NCBI GenBank assembly: GCA_039934375.1
Contig: JBDTMH010000176.1
Span: forward strand, 1 to 9,763
DNA: 9,763 bases
Source of the DNA: CAISIP01 sp039934375
Lineage (GTDB): Bacteria; Pseudomonadota; Gammaproteobacteria; Burkholderiales; Burkholderiaceae_C
Reading direction: 5' to 3'
Shown here piece after piece: positions 1-6,104 of the stretch. The position numbers were made by a program, and so were the translations under genes. Positions within the stretch are counted from its first letter, which is position 1. Each line of letters starts with the position of its first letter. The notes under the pieces are model-generated. The model made no database searches. It was given only the letters and a program-made list of their open reading frames with translations, and was not told the DNA's origin.

Positions 1-53
1 CGTAAGAGGGCAGATTTACAGTCTGCTGCCATTAACCACTCGGCCACCTCTCC
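1..53 (-). tRNA. tRNA-Tyr (GUA), partial, 3' part beyond window
   Basis: Read on the minus strand from 53, the sequence starts with a GGAGAGG acceptor strand. It continues with a D-arm (GCC stem closing on GGC around a GAGTGGTTAAT loop) and an anticodon arm GCAGA-CTGTAAA-TCTGC. The anticodon GTA is the complement of positions 17-19, so the tRNA reads tyrosine codons. The bases after the anticodon stem (CCTCTTACG) look like the start of the long variable arm of class II tRNA-Tyr. The variable arm, T-arm and 3' acceptor strand lie before position 1. The gene is co-directional with ung and trpC but appears to have its own promoter. Confidence 0.93.
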
Positions 54-68
54 TTCGGCGAACCGCAG

Positions 69-98
69 ATTATGCCACGGGTCAATGTCCGATGTCGA
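69..98 (-). promoter_or_regulatory. probable sigma-70 promoter of tRNA-Tyr
   Basis: On the minus strand a -35-like TCGACA (complement of 93-98, 5 of 6 to TTGACA) lies 18 bp from a -10-like CATAAT (complement of 69-74, 5 of 6 to TATAAT). The -10 ends 15 bases before the first base of the tRNA, leaving a short leader. The discriminator after the -10 is GC-rich (CTGCGG), as is common for stable-RNA promoters. The site is inferred by eye only. Confidence 0.5.
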
Positions 99-131
99 CG
101 TCGTTGAAGAATTCAAACCCCATGCCCGCCT

Positions 132-899
132 TTACCAGTCAATCGGTATGGCACCATGTTGGAGCAGGAAACCATTGGCCTGAGCGAAGTGACCGCAACC
201 CATAAAAGGCAGCGGCTTGCGCAGGGCCGACAACGGAGATGGGTGGTTGGCCAGCAGATGCAATCTCGGCGATGCCGCGGCTTTTGCGGACACGGCGGGG
301 CGTCGGGACTGCGCCTGTGCACCCCACAACATATACACCACCGGCCCCGGATTACCCTCCACGGCAGACAATATGCGATCAGTAAGCGCTTCCCAACCAG
401 CCTTGGCGTGGGCGCCTGGTTTTGCTTGCTCAACCGTCATGCATGCGTTGAGCAACAGCACACCCTGGCTAGCCCAGGGCGTCAGATCGCCATCTGGCAG
501 GTGTATCCCGGGCATCTGACGGTTCGGCGCAGCGGGCAGCATCAGTTCACCGGCACGGCGCTCCCGTTCGATCTCGCTGCGGATATTGCGCAAGGATGGC
601 GGCACGCGCACCCCTGGCGCCACCGAGAACGCCAGCCCCTGCGCCTGGCCGGGGCCATGGTAGGGGTCCTGGCCGAGGATCACGACTTTCACATCGCTCA
701 GCGCTGTCAGCGCCATCGCATGCAGCGGCTGCACAGGATAAATCGTGGCGCCAGCAGCCAGGCGTGAACCGATGAAGCTGCCCAGCCCAAGGCCGGCCTC
801 GCTGGCAAAGAACTGCGCCACCAGTTCGCGCCAGTCCTGCGCCACTGGCCAGTCGCCCGGATTCCAGGTCGTCAACCGATCCGCAACAAGATCCGTCAC
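132..899 (-). CDS. ung: uracil-DNA glycosylase, family 1
   Basis: This is a 255-residue base-excision repair enzyme that removes uracil from DNA. All family 1 signatures are present. GQDPYHG at residues 76-82 contains the water-activating Asp78. LLLN at 148-151 contains the Asn that recognises uracil. HPSPLSA at 219-225 contains the catalytic His219 and the leucine (223) that is pushed into the DNA helix. The protein ends in the typical IPIDW. It is somewhat longer than the E. coli enzyme (229 residues) because of extra residues around 110-135 and 196-210. The start is a GTG at 899. It is the first possible start, because an in-frame TGA lies 24 bases upstream; no strong Shine-Dalgarno is visible. 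The gene lies 68 bp downstream of trpC on the same strand, so the two may be co-transcribed. Confidence 0.97.
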   Translation of the reverse strand: MTDLVADRLTTWNPGDWPVAQDWRELVAQFFASEAGLGLGSFIGSRLAAGATIYPVQPLHAMALTALSDVKVVILGQDPYHGPGQAQGLAFSVAPGVRVPPSLRNIRSEIERERRAGELMLPAAPNRQMPGIHLPDGDLTPWASQGVLLLNACMTVEQAKPGAHAKAGWEALTDRILSAVEGNPGPVVYMLWGAQAQSRRPAVSAKAAASPRLHLLANHPSPLSALRKPLPFMGCGHFAQANGFLLQHGAIPIDW

Positions 900-967
900 G
901 GAGTCAAGCGCGCGGCCGTGGCATCAACAGGCCGCCGTCGTCAGCGCTACGCGACACGCCAATCACC

Positions 968-1762
968 TCAATCGGGCGGAAACAGCTGGGCCATCGCGGC
1001 GCCAGGGTCAGCCGCGCGCATGAAGGCTTCACCCACGAGAAATCCATGAATGCCCGCGGCATTCATGCGCTGCACATCGGCGCGCTCGGCAATGCCGCTT
1101 TCAGTAATCAGCAGCTTGTCGTCCGGCACCGAGGCCTTGAGCGCGATCGTGGTATCCAGCGAAACCTCGAAGGTATGCAGATTGCGGTTGTTGATACCCA
1201 GCAGACGGGTCTTCAGACGCAAGGCACGCTCGAGCTCGTGGGCATCGTGCACCTCGACCAGCACCGACATGAACAGGCCTTGGGCGATCGCCTCCATGTC
1301 GCGCATCTGCGCGTCGTCCAGACAGGCCACAATCAACAGGATCGCGTCTGCCCCCATCCCGCGCGACTCGTAGACCTGGTAAGGGTCGATTAAAAAGTCC
1401 TTGCGCAGCACCGGCAACGGGCATGAAGCCCGCGCCTGCTTGAGGTAGTCGACGCTGCCCTGGAAAAACTGCTGGTCGGTCAGCACCGACAGGCAGGTCG
1501 CACCATGTTCGGCATAGGTCTGGGCGATATCGGCAGGCTCGAATTCGGCCCGGATCACGCCCTTGGACGGGCTGGCCTTCTTGATCTCGGCAATGACGGC
1601 GTTGCGGCCGGCGCCCATGCGCTGGCTTATCGCGCCCTCGAAATCCCGCGTCAGCACGCGCGATTCCGCATCGGCACGTACCGCGGCCAACGGGCGACGC
1701 TCGAGCGCGGCCGCCAATTCGGCCCGCTTGACGTCGATGATCTTGTTCAGGATGTCGGACAT
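968..1762 (-). CDS. trpC: indole-3-glycerol-phosphate synthase
   Basis: This 264-residue cytosolic TIM-barrel enzyme closes the indole ring in tryptophan biosynthesis, converting carboxyphenylamino-deoxyribulose phosphate to indole-3-glycerol phosphate. Family motifs appear in order: AEIKKASPSKG (58-68, with Glu59 and Lys61), FFQGS (99-103), LRKDF (119-123, the catalytic Lys121), LVEVHD (Glu170), GINNRNL (189-195), TESGI (220-224, Glu221) and FLVGEAFM near the C-terminus. The length is usual for a monofunctional TrpC; there is no fused TrpF. The ATG at 1762 fits the common MSDILNKI N-terminus, but only a weak GAGA element precedes it. The upstream neighbour is the iolG-like gene rather than trpD, which is unusual because trpC normally follows trpG and trpD in beta- and gammaproteobacteria. 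ung follows after 68 bp. Confidence 0.97.
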   Translation of the reverse strand: MSDILNKIIDVKRAELAAALERRPLAAVRADAESRVLTRDFEGAISQRMGAGRNAVIAEIKKASPSKGVIRAEFEPADIAQTYAEHGATCLSVLTDQQFFQGSVDYLKQARASCPLPVLRKDFLIDPYQVYESRGMGADAILLIVACLDDAQMRDMEAIAQGLFMSVLVEVHDAHELERALRLKTRLLGINNRNLHTFEVSLDTTIALKASVPDDKLLITESGIAERADVQRMNAAGIHGFLVGEAFMRAADPGAAMAQLFPPD

Positions 1763-1869
1763 GTCTGTTTCAGCAATCTCGCAGTGGCGCGGCCACCCTG
1801 GTTCGGTGCCGCAGCGCGCCGCACAAAGGCGGGCAAAGCGCCTATCGTAGTGCAGTGGCCGCCAGACGC

Positions 1870-2865
1870 CTACCAGAGCACGGGTTGACCCGTCTCGGCG
1901 CTGCGCGCCGCGGCGTCAGCCAGCTCCTGCGCGGCCAGTCCGTCGGCCACCGTGGTCCTAAACGGTGCACCGGACTGCAGGCATTCGAAGAAATGGGTCA
2001 TTTCGAGCCGGTAGGCTGCGGCATAACGCTGCAGGAAGAAGTTCTCGGGCTTGTCGCCGTGGATGCCATGGGTGTCCCACTGGGCCACCTCACTCGGGCG
2101 ATGGTTGCCACACTGCAGCATGCCCTTCGAACCCAGCACCTCGAAGCGCTGGTCATAGCCGTAAGCCGAGCGCCGGATGGTGTTGATCTGGCACAACCTT
2201 CCCTTGCGGGTGCGGATCGTCACCGCGGTGCAGTCCAGGTCTCCGGCTGCGCCAATCGCCGGGTCGGTCAGTACCGAACCGGTGGCACTGAGCCACTGAG
2301 CCGAGTCGCCGTCGGCGCACAGAATCCAGCGAAAGATGTCGAAATCATGGATCAGCATGTCGCGAAAGATTCCGCCCGACGCTTTGATGTACTCCACCGG
2401 TGGCGCACCCGGATCCCGACTGGTAACGATCAACATCTCCGGGTTACCGATTTCGCCGCGATCCAAGCGCGCGCGCGCCTCGCTGAACGTGGGGTCGAAA
2501 CGCCGCTGGAATCCGATCATGCAGGCAATGCCGGCGGCCCGGACCGCGTCCGCACAGACGCGCACTCGCTCCAACGACAGATCGATCGGTTTCTCGCAAA
2601 AGACGTGCTTGCGCGCGGCCGCGGCGCGACTGAGCAGGTCGCTATGGGTGTTGGTCGAAGACGCGATCACGACCGCATCGATCTCGGGGTCGGCAAATAC
2701 CTGCTCGGCGCTGGCCACCTGGGCGCCGAGTTGCCCAGCCAGCTCCGATGCGGCTTCCGAAACCGGGTCTGAAACATATTTCAGCCGTACCCCGGCCAGG
2801 ACTGCCAGATTGGACGCGTGGATGCGGCCGATCCGGCCGGCGCCAAAAATTGCGACGTTTTTCAT
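1870..2865 (-). CDS. iolG: Gfo/Idh/MocA oxidoreductase, probable inositol 2-dehydrogenase
   Basis: This 331-residue NAD(P)-dependent cytosolic oxidoreductase is predicted to oxidise myo-inositol, or a close cyclitol, to 2-keto-myo-inositol. The N-terminal Rossmann fold begins MKNVAIFGAGRIGRIHA, with the dinucleotide loop at 8-13 and an acidic residue (Asp33) at the end of the second strand, which favours NAD. The family EKP motif is at 91-93, with Lys92 as catalytic lysine. GGIFRDMLIHDFD (164-176) supplies the Asp169 and His173 pair that matches the catalytic Asp/His of Bacillus IolG. YGYDQRFEVLG (235-245) is another IolG-type segment. The ATG at 2865 is preferred over an in-frame start at 2931, because it begins exactly at the Rossmann strand and has AGGAG five bases upstream. 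The gene diverges from the iolI-like gene. Other inositol isomers or an inositol derivative remain possible substrates. Confidence 0.85.
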   Translation of the reverse strand: MKNVAIFGAGRIGRIHASNLAVLAGVRLKYVSDPVSEAASELAGQLGAQVASAEQVFADPEIDAVVIASSTNTHSDLLSRAAAARKHVFCEKPIDLSLERVRVCADAVRAAGIACMIGFQRRFDPTFSEARARLDRGEIGNPEMLIVTSRDPGAPPVEYIKASGGIFRDMLIHDFDIFRWILCADGDSAQWLSATGSVLTDPAIGAAGDLDCTAVTIRTRKGRLCQINTIRRSAYGYDQRFEVLGSKGMLQCGNHRPSEVAQWDTHGIHGDKPENFFLQRYAAAYRLEMTHFFECLQSGAPFRTTVADGLAAQELADAAARSAETGQPVLW

Positions 2866-2870
2866 GCTTG

Positions 2871-2875
2871 CTCCT
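2871..2875 (-). promoter_or_regulatory. ribosome binding site of the iolG-like gene
   Basis: AGGAG on the minus strand, five bases before the ATG at 2865, decides the start. A longer in-frame reading from 2931 would add 22 residues that look unlike any Rossmann-fold N-terminus and would run through the probable promoter/leader region. Confidence 0.8.
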
Positions 2876-2933
2876 GCCTGCAAAGGCGCGTGACGATGAC
2901 GATATATCGGTGGGAATCGGGAACCCGCCACGG

Positions 2934-2950
2934 CGACCGGGAAACGGTCG
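2934..2950. repeat. 6-bp inverted repeat CGACCG-N5-CGGTCG
   Basis: A perfect 6+6 dyad with the 5-base spacer GGAAA lies between the two ATATATCGG copies. It could be a small hairpin in the iolG 5' leader or an operator half-site pair. There is no following T-tract, so it is not a terminator. Confidence 0.45.
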
Positions 2951-2960
2951 GTGCAGCGCG

Positions 2961-2970
2961 AGTGCGCACT
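2961..2970. repeat. perfect palindrome AGTGCGCACT
   Basis: This 10-bp self-complementary sequence directly abuts the second ATATATCGG repeat. It lies just downstream of the possible iolG -10, near the expected transcription start. It is a possible operator, but a 10-bp palindrome can also occur by chance. Confidence 0.35.
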
Positions 2971-3020
2971 ATATATCGGCGCCCTTCACCATGGCATGCA
3001 TTTTCCATAAACGCTTGCAG

Positions 3021-3036
3021 TAGAATTTTTATTCTG
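3021..3036 (+). promoter_or_regulatory. candidate RpiR-type operator 1, overlapping a possible -10 of iolI
   Basis: TAGAATTTTTATTCTG contains the perfect dyad AGAAT-N4-ATTCT (3022-3035) and sits 44 bases before the iolI ATG. A near-identical sequence lies in the rpiR/ABC divergent region (4813-4828, minus orientation; 13 of 16 bases the same). The first six bases, TAGAAT, resemble a -10 hexamer reading toward iolI, so a bound repressor would block that promoter. No convincing -35 was found. Known inositol regulators of the RpiR family in rhizobia use GGAA-N6-TTCC sites, which resembles the AGAA-N6-TTCT seen here. Confidence 0.6.
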
Positions 3037-3079
3037 ATTCTGCCAACCCGCCGCAGACCACATGCTGGAGGCATGACCG

Positions 3080-3934
3080 ATGCCATTGACGATCCGCTTC
3101 GCCATCAACCGCATCTGCGGTTCCCGGATGCCATTTGCCGACTTTGCCGCCATGGCGCAGCGCCTGGGCGTGCAGGGCATCGAACTGCGCAACGATCTGC
3201 CAGCCGTGGAGTTGCGTGACAAGGCTGCGGCGCGCACGATCGGCGCGATCGCGTCGGACCATGGCCTGACGATCCGCGCGATCAATGCGCTACAGCGCTT
3301 CGACCAGCTTACCGGGGGTCGTCAGAGCGAAGCTGCAGCGCTGGCGCAATACGCCTCTGAGTGCGGAGCGCAGGCGCTGGTACTATGCCCGACCAACCAG
3401 CGGCACGACAGCCGCGATCCGCGCCAGCGGCATGACGACCTGGTGCATGCCTTGCACGGCCTGCAGCCGGTGCTCGCCGGCTACGGACTGACAGGTTTGA
3501 TCGAGCCGCTCGGTTTTGCTGAATCAGCGGTCCGGCGCAAATGCCAGGCGCAGCGCGCCATCGACGTGCTGGGCGTTACCGCACCGTTTGCGCTGGTGCA
3601 CGACACCTTTCACCATCATCTGGCAAGCGAGCGCGATTTCTACCCGCAGTACACCGGACTGGTCCACATATCGGGTGTCGACGACACGACGCTGCGTGTG
3701 GACCAGATGCGCGACACGCATCGGCAACTGGTCGGACCGCAGGACCGCCTGGGCAACGTCGCGCAGCTGCAGCGGCTGCTGGCAGACGGCTACACGGGTT
3801 ATGTGTCGTTCGAGCCGTTCGCCGGCGCCGTCACGCATTCGGCCGATATAGAGCAGCAGCTGCGCGAAAGCATGGACTATCTCTGCGCCGCGGTGGCGGC
3901 GTCCACCGGCACCGAGGGCAGTTCGGTCCGGTAG
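3080..3934 (+). CDS. iolI: TIM-barrel protein, probable 2-keto-myo-inositol isomerase (IolI-like)
   Basis: This 284-residue sugar-phosphate isomerase/epimerase-type (xylose isomerase-like) TIM barrel is predicted to isomerise 2-keto-myo-inositol, the product of IolG, to another keto-inositol. The four expected metal ligands are visible: Glu142 (IEPLGF), Asp175 (VHDTFHHH), His196 (VHISGV) and Glu245 (SFEPF). INALQRF (68-74) corresponds to the INAL/LNAL segment of IolI. The start is set by GGAGG at 3067-3071, eight bases before the ATG at 3080. The gene diverges from iolG, and its 3' end overlaps the convergent regulator gene by 58 bp. IolE (2-keto-myo-inositol dehydratase) or IolH has the same fold and is the main alternative; the metal-ligand spacing and the INAL segment favour IolI. 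Confidence 0.8.
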   Translation: MPLTIRFAINRICGSRMPFADFAAMAQRLGVQGIELRNDLPAVELRDKAAARTIGAIASDHGLTIRAINALQRFDQLTGGRQSEAAALAQYASECGAQALVLCPTNQRHDSRDPRQRHDDLVHALHGLQPVLAGYGLTGLIEPLGFAESAVRRKCQAQRAIDVLGVTAPFALVHDTFHHHLASERDFYPQYTGLVHISGVDDTTLRVDQMRDTHRQLVGPQDRLGNVAQLQRLLADGYTGYVSFEPFAGAVTHSADIEQQLRESMDYLCAAVAASTGTEGSSVR

Positions 3935-4782
3935 GCCAATGCGATGAACAGGCTCTGCGCCAGGCACATGGTGTTGGTCAGCGAACGGAATCCGAAGGTG
4001 CTGCTCTCGTGCACCACCAACGTGGCAGTTGCCATCGATGCCAGCGGGCTCATCTGACTGTCGGTGATCGCGATCAGCCGCGCACCCCGCGCGACCGCGA
4101 CGCGCGCGCACTCCAGCGAGTCCTGCGCATACGGCGTGAAACTGATCACCACGATCACGTCACCCGCGCGAACGCCACGCAGATGGCCTTCGTACATGCC
4201 GCCCAGGCCGGACAGCAGTTCGACCCGCTTGTCGGTGTGTTGCATGGCATAGGTCAGGTAATTGGCCACCGCAAACGAACGCCCGCAACCCACCACCCAG
4301 ATCGACTGCGTATCGGCCAGCAAGGCCACGGCGTCATCGAACACCGAGCTGTGCAGGTCGCGCTTGAACTCCTGCATGCCAGCAATGCTGCCGCCGATGA
4401 ACTCGTCGGCAATGTCGGCGCTGCTGAGCCGGCCCTGCGCCTGTTCAATGACGCGGCGGATCCGCGCCTGGTAGTTGCGGCTCGGCGCGATCTGCTGCGC
4501 AATACCGTCGCGGAAGATCTTCTGCATCTCGGAGTAACCGCTGAAACCAAAGCGCTTGGCAAAACGGATCACCGCCGAGGGCTGCACCTCGCAGCGCTGC
4601 GCCACGTCCTGGATCCGGTCCAGCCCGATGTGATCGCGATGCTGTTCCACATAGCGGGCAATCTGTTTGAGTTGCCGGCTCAGGGATTCGTAGGCGTCGC
4701 CGATGTCGGCCAGCAACTGCTCAGCCACCGGATTGATCGACGATCGCGCCTGGGCGCCGGGGTCAGAAGTAGCGGTCACCAC
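3877..4782 (-). CDS. RpiR-family transcriptional regulator (HTH + SIS), candidate iol regulator
   Basis: This 301-residue DNA-binding protein has an N-terminal HTH_6 domain around residues 28-95. It includes the DVAQRCEVQPSAVIRFAKRF helix-turn-helix (59-78) followed by GFSGYSEMQ, which is typical of RpiR. A C-terminal SIS domain covers about 147-280, with VVGCGRSF (163-170) and VVISFTPYAQ (211-220), where sugar phosphates normally bind. The start is GTG at 4782, with GGAG seven bases upstream; a second in-frame GTG follows immediately. The gene diverges from the ABC operon and converges on iolI with a 58-bp overlap. By location it likely controls both divergent units. The dyad at 4813-4828 contains TAGAAT reading toward rpiR and would allow autoregulation. 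The effector is unknown; an inositol-derived phosphate is an inference from the SIS fold and neighbours. Confidence 0.92.
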   Translation of the reverse strand: MVTATSDPGAQARSSINPVAEQLLADIGDAYESLSRQLKQIARYVEQHRDHIGLDRIQDVAQRCEVQPSAVIRFAKRFGFSGYSEMQKIFRDGIAQQIAPSRNYQARIRRVIEQAQGRLSSADIADEFIGGSIAGMQEFKRDLHSSVFDDAVALLADTQSIWVVGCGRSFAVANYLTYAMQHTDKRVELLSGLGGMYEGHLRGVRAGDVIVVISFTPYAQDSLECARVAVARGARLIAITDSQMSPLASMATATLVVHESSTFGFRSLTNTMCLAQSLFIALAYRTELPSVPVDAATAAQR

Positions 4783-4812
4783 ACAAATGCTCCATGTCTC
4801 AGACTTAGAAAT

Positions 4813-4828
4813 TAGAAAAAATATTCTA
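4813..4828 (-). promoter_or_regulatory. candidate RpiR-type operator 2 between rpiR and the ABC operon
   Basis: On the minus strand this reads TAGAATATTTTTTCTA, an AGAA-N6-TTCT dyad (4814-4827) matching 13 of 16 bases of the site at 3021-3036. It lies 31 bases upstream of the rpiR start. Its TAGAAT could be the -10 of rpiR, which would make repression autoregulatory. It is also about 117 bases upstream of the ABC operon start. Confidence 0.6.
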
Positions 4829-4842
4829 CGTATTTATCCCGG

Positions 4843-4858
4843 TGCACAAAATATTCCT
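4843..4858 (-). promoter_or_regulatory. weaker third copy of the operator, 30 bp from site 2
   Basis: AAAATATTC occurs at 4818-4826 and again at 4848-4856, 30 bp apart or about three helical turns. In the minus orientation the second copy reads GGAATATTTTG. One half is well conserved (GGAAT) and the other half is degenerate. The spacing on one helix face suggests cooperative binding of two regulator dimers. Confidence 0.4.
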
Positions 4859-4944
4859 TATCCGTCACCATCGGGTCACGCCAGCACGACAAACTCGGCA
4901 AATCCCGAGCAGACCGCCAGACGCCAACGGAAAACCATGCAGGA

Positions 4945-6060
4945 ATGCAACCGAGCAACGCACCGATGACCAGCATCGCTCCCATCATTTCCGTGCGAGA
5001 CCTGCACGTCGCATATGGAACCAACGATGTGCTCAAGGGCATCGACCTGTCCATCGCGCCGGGTAGCTTCGTCGCTTTGCTTGGTGCATCCGGATGCGGC
5101 AAAACCACGTTGCTGCGTACCTTGTCCGGATTCACGGCGGCGCGTTCGGGCACGATCACGGTCAAGGGTCGTGACATTCTTCGCGAGCCGCCTGAGCGCC
5201 GGGGCATGGCCATGGTATTCCAATCCTATGCCCTGTGGTCGCACATGACGGTGGCGCAGAACATGGCCTATGGGCTCAAACTGCGCCGGGTGCCGCGCGC
5301 CCGCATCCAGGCGCGCATCGAAGAGCTGCTGCAGATGCTGGGCCTGCAGGGTTACGGTGATCGCTCGGTGACCGAGTTGTCTGGTGGGCAGCGCCAGCGC
5401 GTCGCGCTCGGCCGGGCGCTCGCCATCGAGCCGCAAATCCTGCTGCTCGACGAGCCTCTGTCCAACCTGGACGCCCGCATCCGGCTGCAGATGCGCCACG
5501 AGATCCGGTCCATCCAGCGCCAGTTGGGCGTGACCGCCATCCTGGTCACCCATGACCGGGAAGAAGCCATGGTCATGGCCGATCAGGTCGTCATCCTGAA
5601 CCAGGGCAAGGTGGCCCAGGTCGGAACGCCGGAGCAGGTCTACCAGCATCCGGCCTCGCCGTATGTCGCTTCGTTCATGGGTGCGGAAAACATCCTGGAT
5701 TGCGATGCATCCCCGCAAGATGGCGGCAGCGTCTTGCGTATCACCGCGCTGCCACAGGTGCCGCTCGCCATTGCCGCGCGCCACGACGGTCCGGTGCAGG
5801 TGCACTTTCGCAGCGAACGGGCCAGCATCCAGCCGCCTGATGCCACGCCGCACGACAACCTGCGCATGCCGGGCACGGTGACGCAGGCCAGCTACCTCGG
5901 CGGCAGTTACCGCTGCAGTGTCGACACCCCATGTGGTCCCTTCTTCATCGACCACGCCGCAGCGCTGGCCAGCGGTGACAACGTGACGATCTGCGTGCCA
6001 TCGAATGCACTGCATGTCTATCCCCGAAATCCGCAACGTGTCGCCGCCCCGGTGCACTGA
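4945..6060 (+). CDS. ABC transporter ATP-binding protein (PotA/UgpC/PhnT-like)
   Basis: This 371-residue cytoplasmic ATPase powers the importer encoded by the next three genes. Its features in order are Walker A GASGCGKTT (47-55), Q-loop Gln93 in VFQSYALW, signature LSGGQRQR (145-152), Walker B ILLLDEP (165-171), D-loop SNLDAR (173-178) and H-loop His203. A C-terminal TOBE-like regulatory region covers about 285-360, as in PotA, UgpC and phosphonate-type ATPases. The start is uncertain. ATG 4945 has only an AGGA abutting it, and an in-frame ATG at 4966 (MTSIAPIISVRDL) would give the more usual N-terminus. It is the first gene of the plus-strand operon, divergent from rpiR. The substrate cannot be read from the ATPase. 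Confidence 0.93.
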   Translation: MQPSNAPMTSIAPIISVRDLHVAYGTNDVLKGIDLSIAPGSFVALLGASGCGKTTLLRTLSGFTAARSGTITVKGRDILREPPERRGMAMVFQSYALWSHMTVAQNMAYGLKLRRVPRARIQARIEELLQMLGLQGYGDRSVTELSGGQRQRVALGRALAIEPQILLLDEPLSNLDARIRLQMRHEIRSIQRQLGVTAILVTHDREEAMVMADQVVILNQGKVAQVGTPEQVYQHPASPYVASFMGAENILDCDASPQDGGSVLRITALPQVPLAIAARHDGPVQVHFRSERASIQPPDATPHDNLRMPGTVTQASYLGGSYRCSVDTPCGPFFIDHAAALASGDNVTICVPSNALHVYPRNPQRVAAPVH

Positions 6061-6104
6061 CTCGGATCCGCCGTCCCTTCCCCCTTTCACAGGAGTTCTT
6101 CATC

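Larger units (their letters stand above)
2899..2981. repeat. pair of direct repeats ACnATATATCGGnG in the iolG leader/promoter
   Basis: Positions 2899-2912 and 2968-2981 share 12 of 14 bases (core ATATATCGG at 2902-2910 and 2971-2979) and lie 69 bp apart. The first copy contains the perfect 10-bp palindrome CGATATATCG (2900-2909). On the minus strand the second copy contains TATAGT (complement of 2968-2973), which could be the -10 of iolG, although no good -35 is visible. Two similar AT-rich sites in GC-rich non-coding DNA before a catabolic gene suggest protein binding, perhaps with looping. The protein is unknown. Confidence 0.5.

Noticed and set aside
83..88. TTGACA-like hexamer (TTGACC, minus strand) as the -35 of the tRNA-Tyr promoter
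   Set aside because: It is only about 8 bp from the CATAAT -10, too close for a sigma-70 promoter. TCGACA at 18-bp spacing fits better.
104..116. Small dyad TTGAA-GAA-TTCAA downstream of ung
   Set aside because: The stem is only five weak AT-rich pairs with no T-tract. It is too short to call a terminator and lies just upstream of the tRNA promoter.
1..131. tRNA-Tyr as an integration site of a mobile island
   Set aside because: The 3' end of the tRNA, where attachment sites usually lie, is outside the window. No integrase, transposase or repeated tRNA fragment is seen here.
1789..1812. Imperfect hairpin GCGGCCAC/GTGCCGC between trpC and iolG as a terminator
   Set aside because: The stem contains a mismatch or bulge and no T-tract follows on either strand, so it does not meet the pattern of an intrinsic terminator.
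3541..4815. Long open frame of 424 codons on the plus strand, antisense to the RpiR gene
   Set aside because: It is Arg/Ala/His-rich with no recognisable domain. It overlaps two genes with clear family motifs and is explained as a shadow frame in GC-rich DNA.
4876..6090. 404-codon open frame on the minus strand opposite the ABC ATPase
   Set aside because: The plus-strand ATPase has every expected motif. The opposite frame is a low-complexity His/Arg/Gly mixture without family features.
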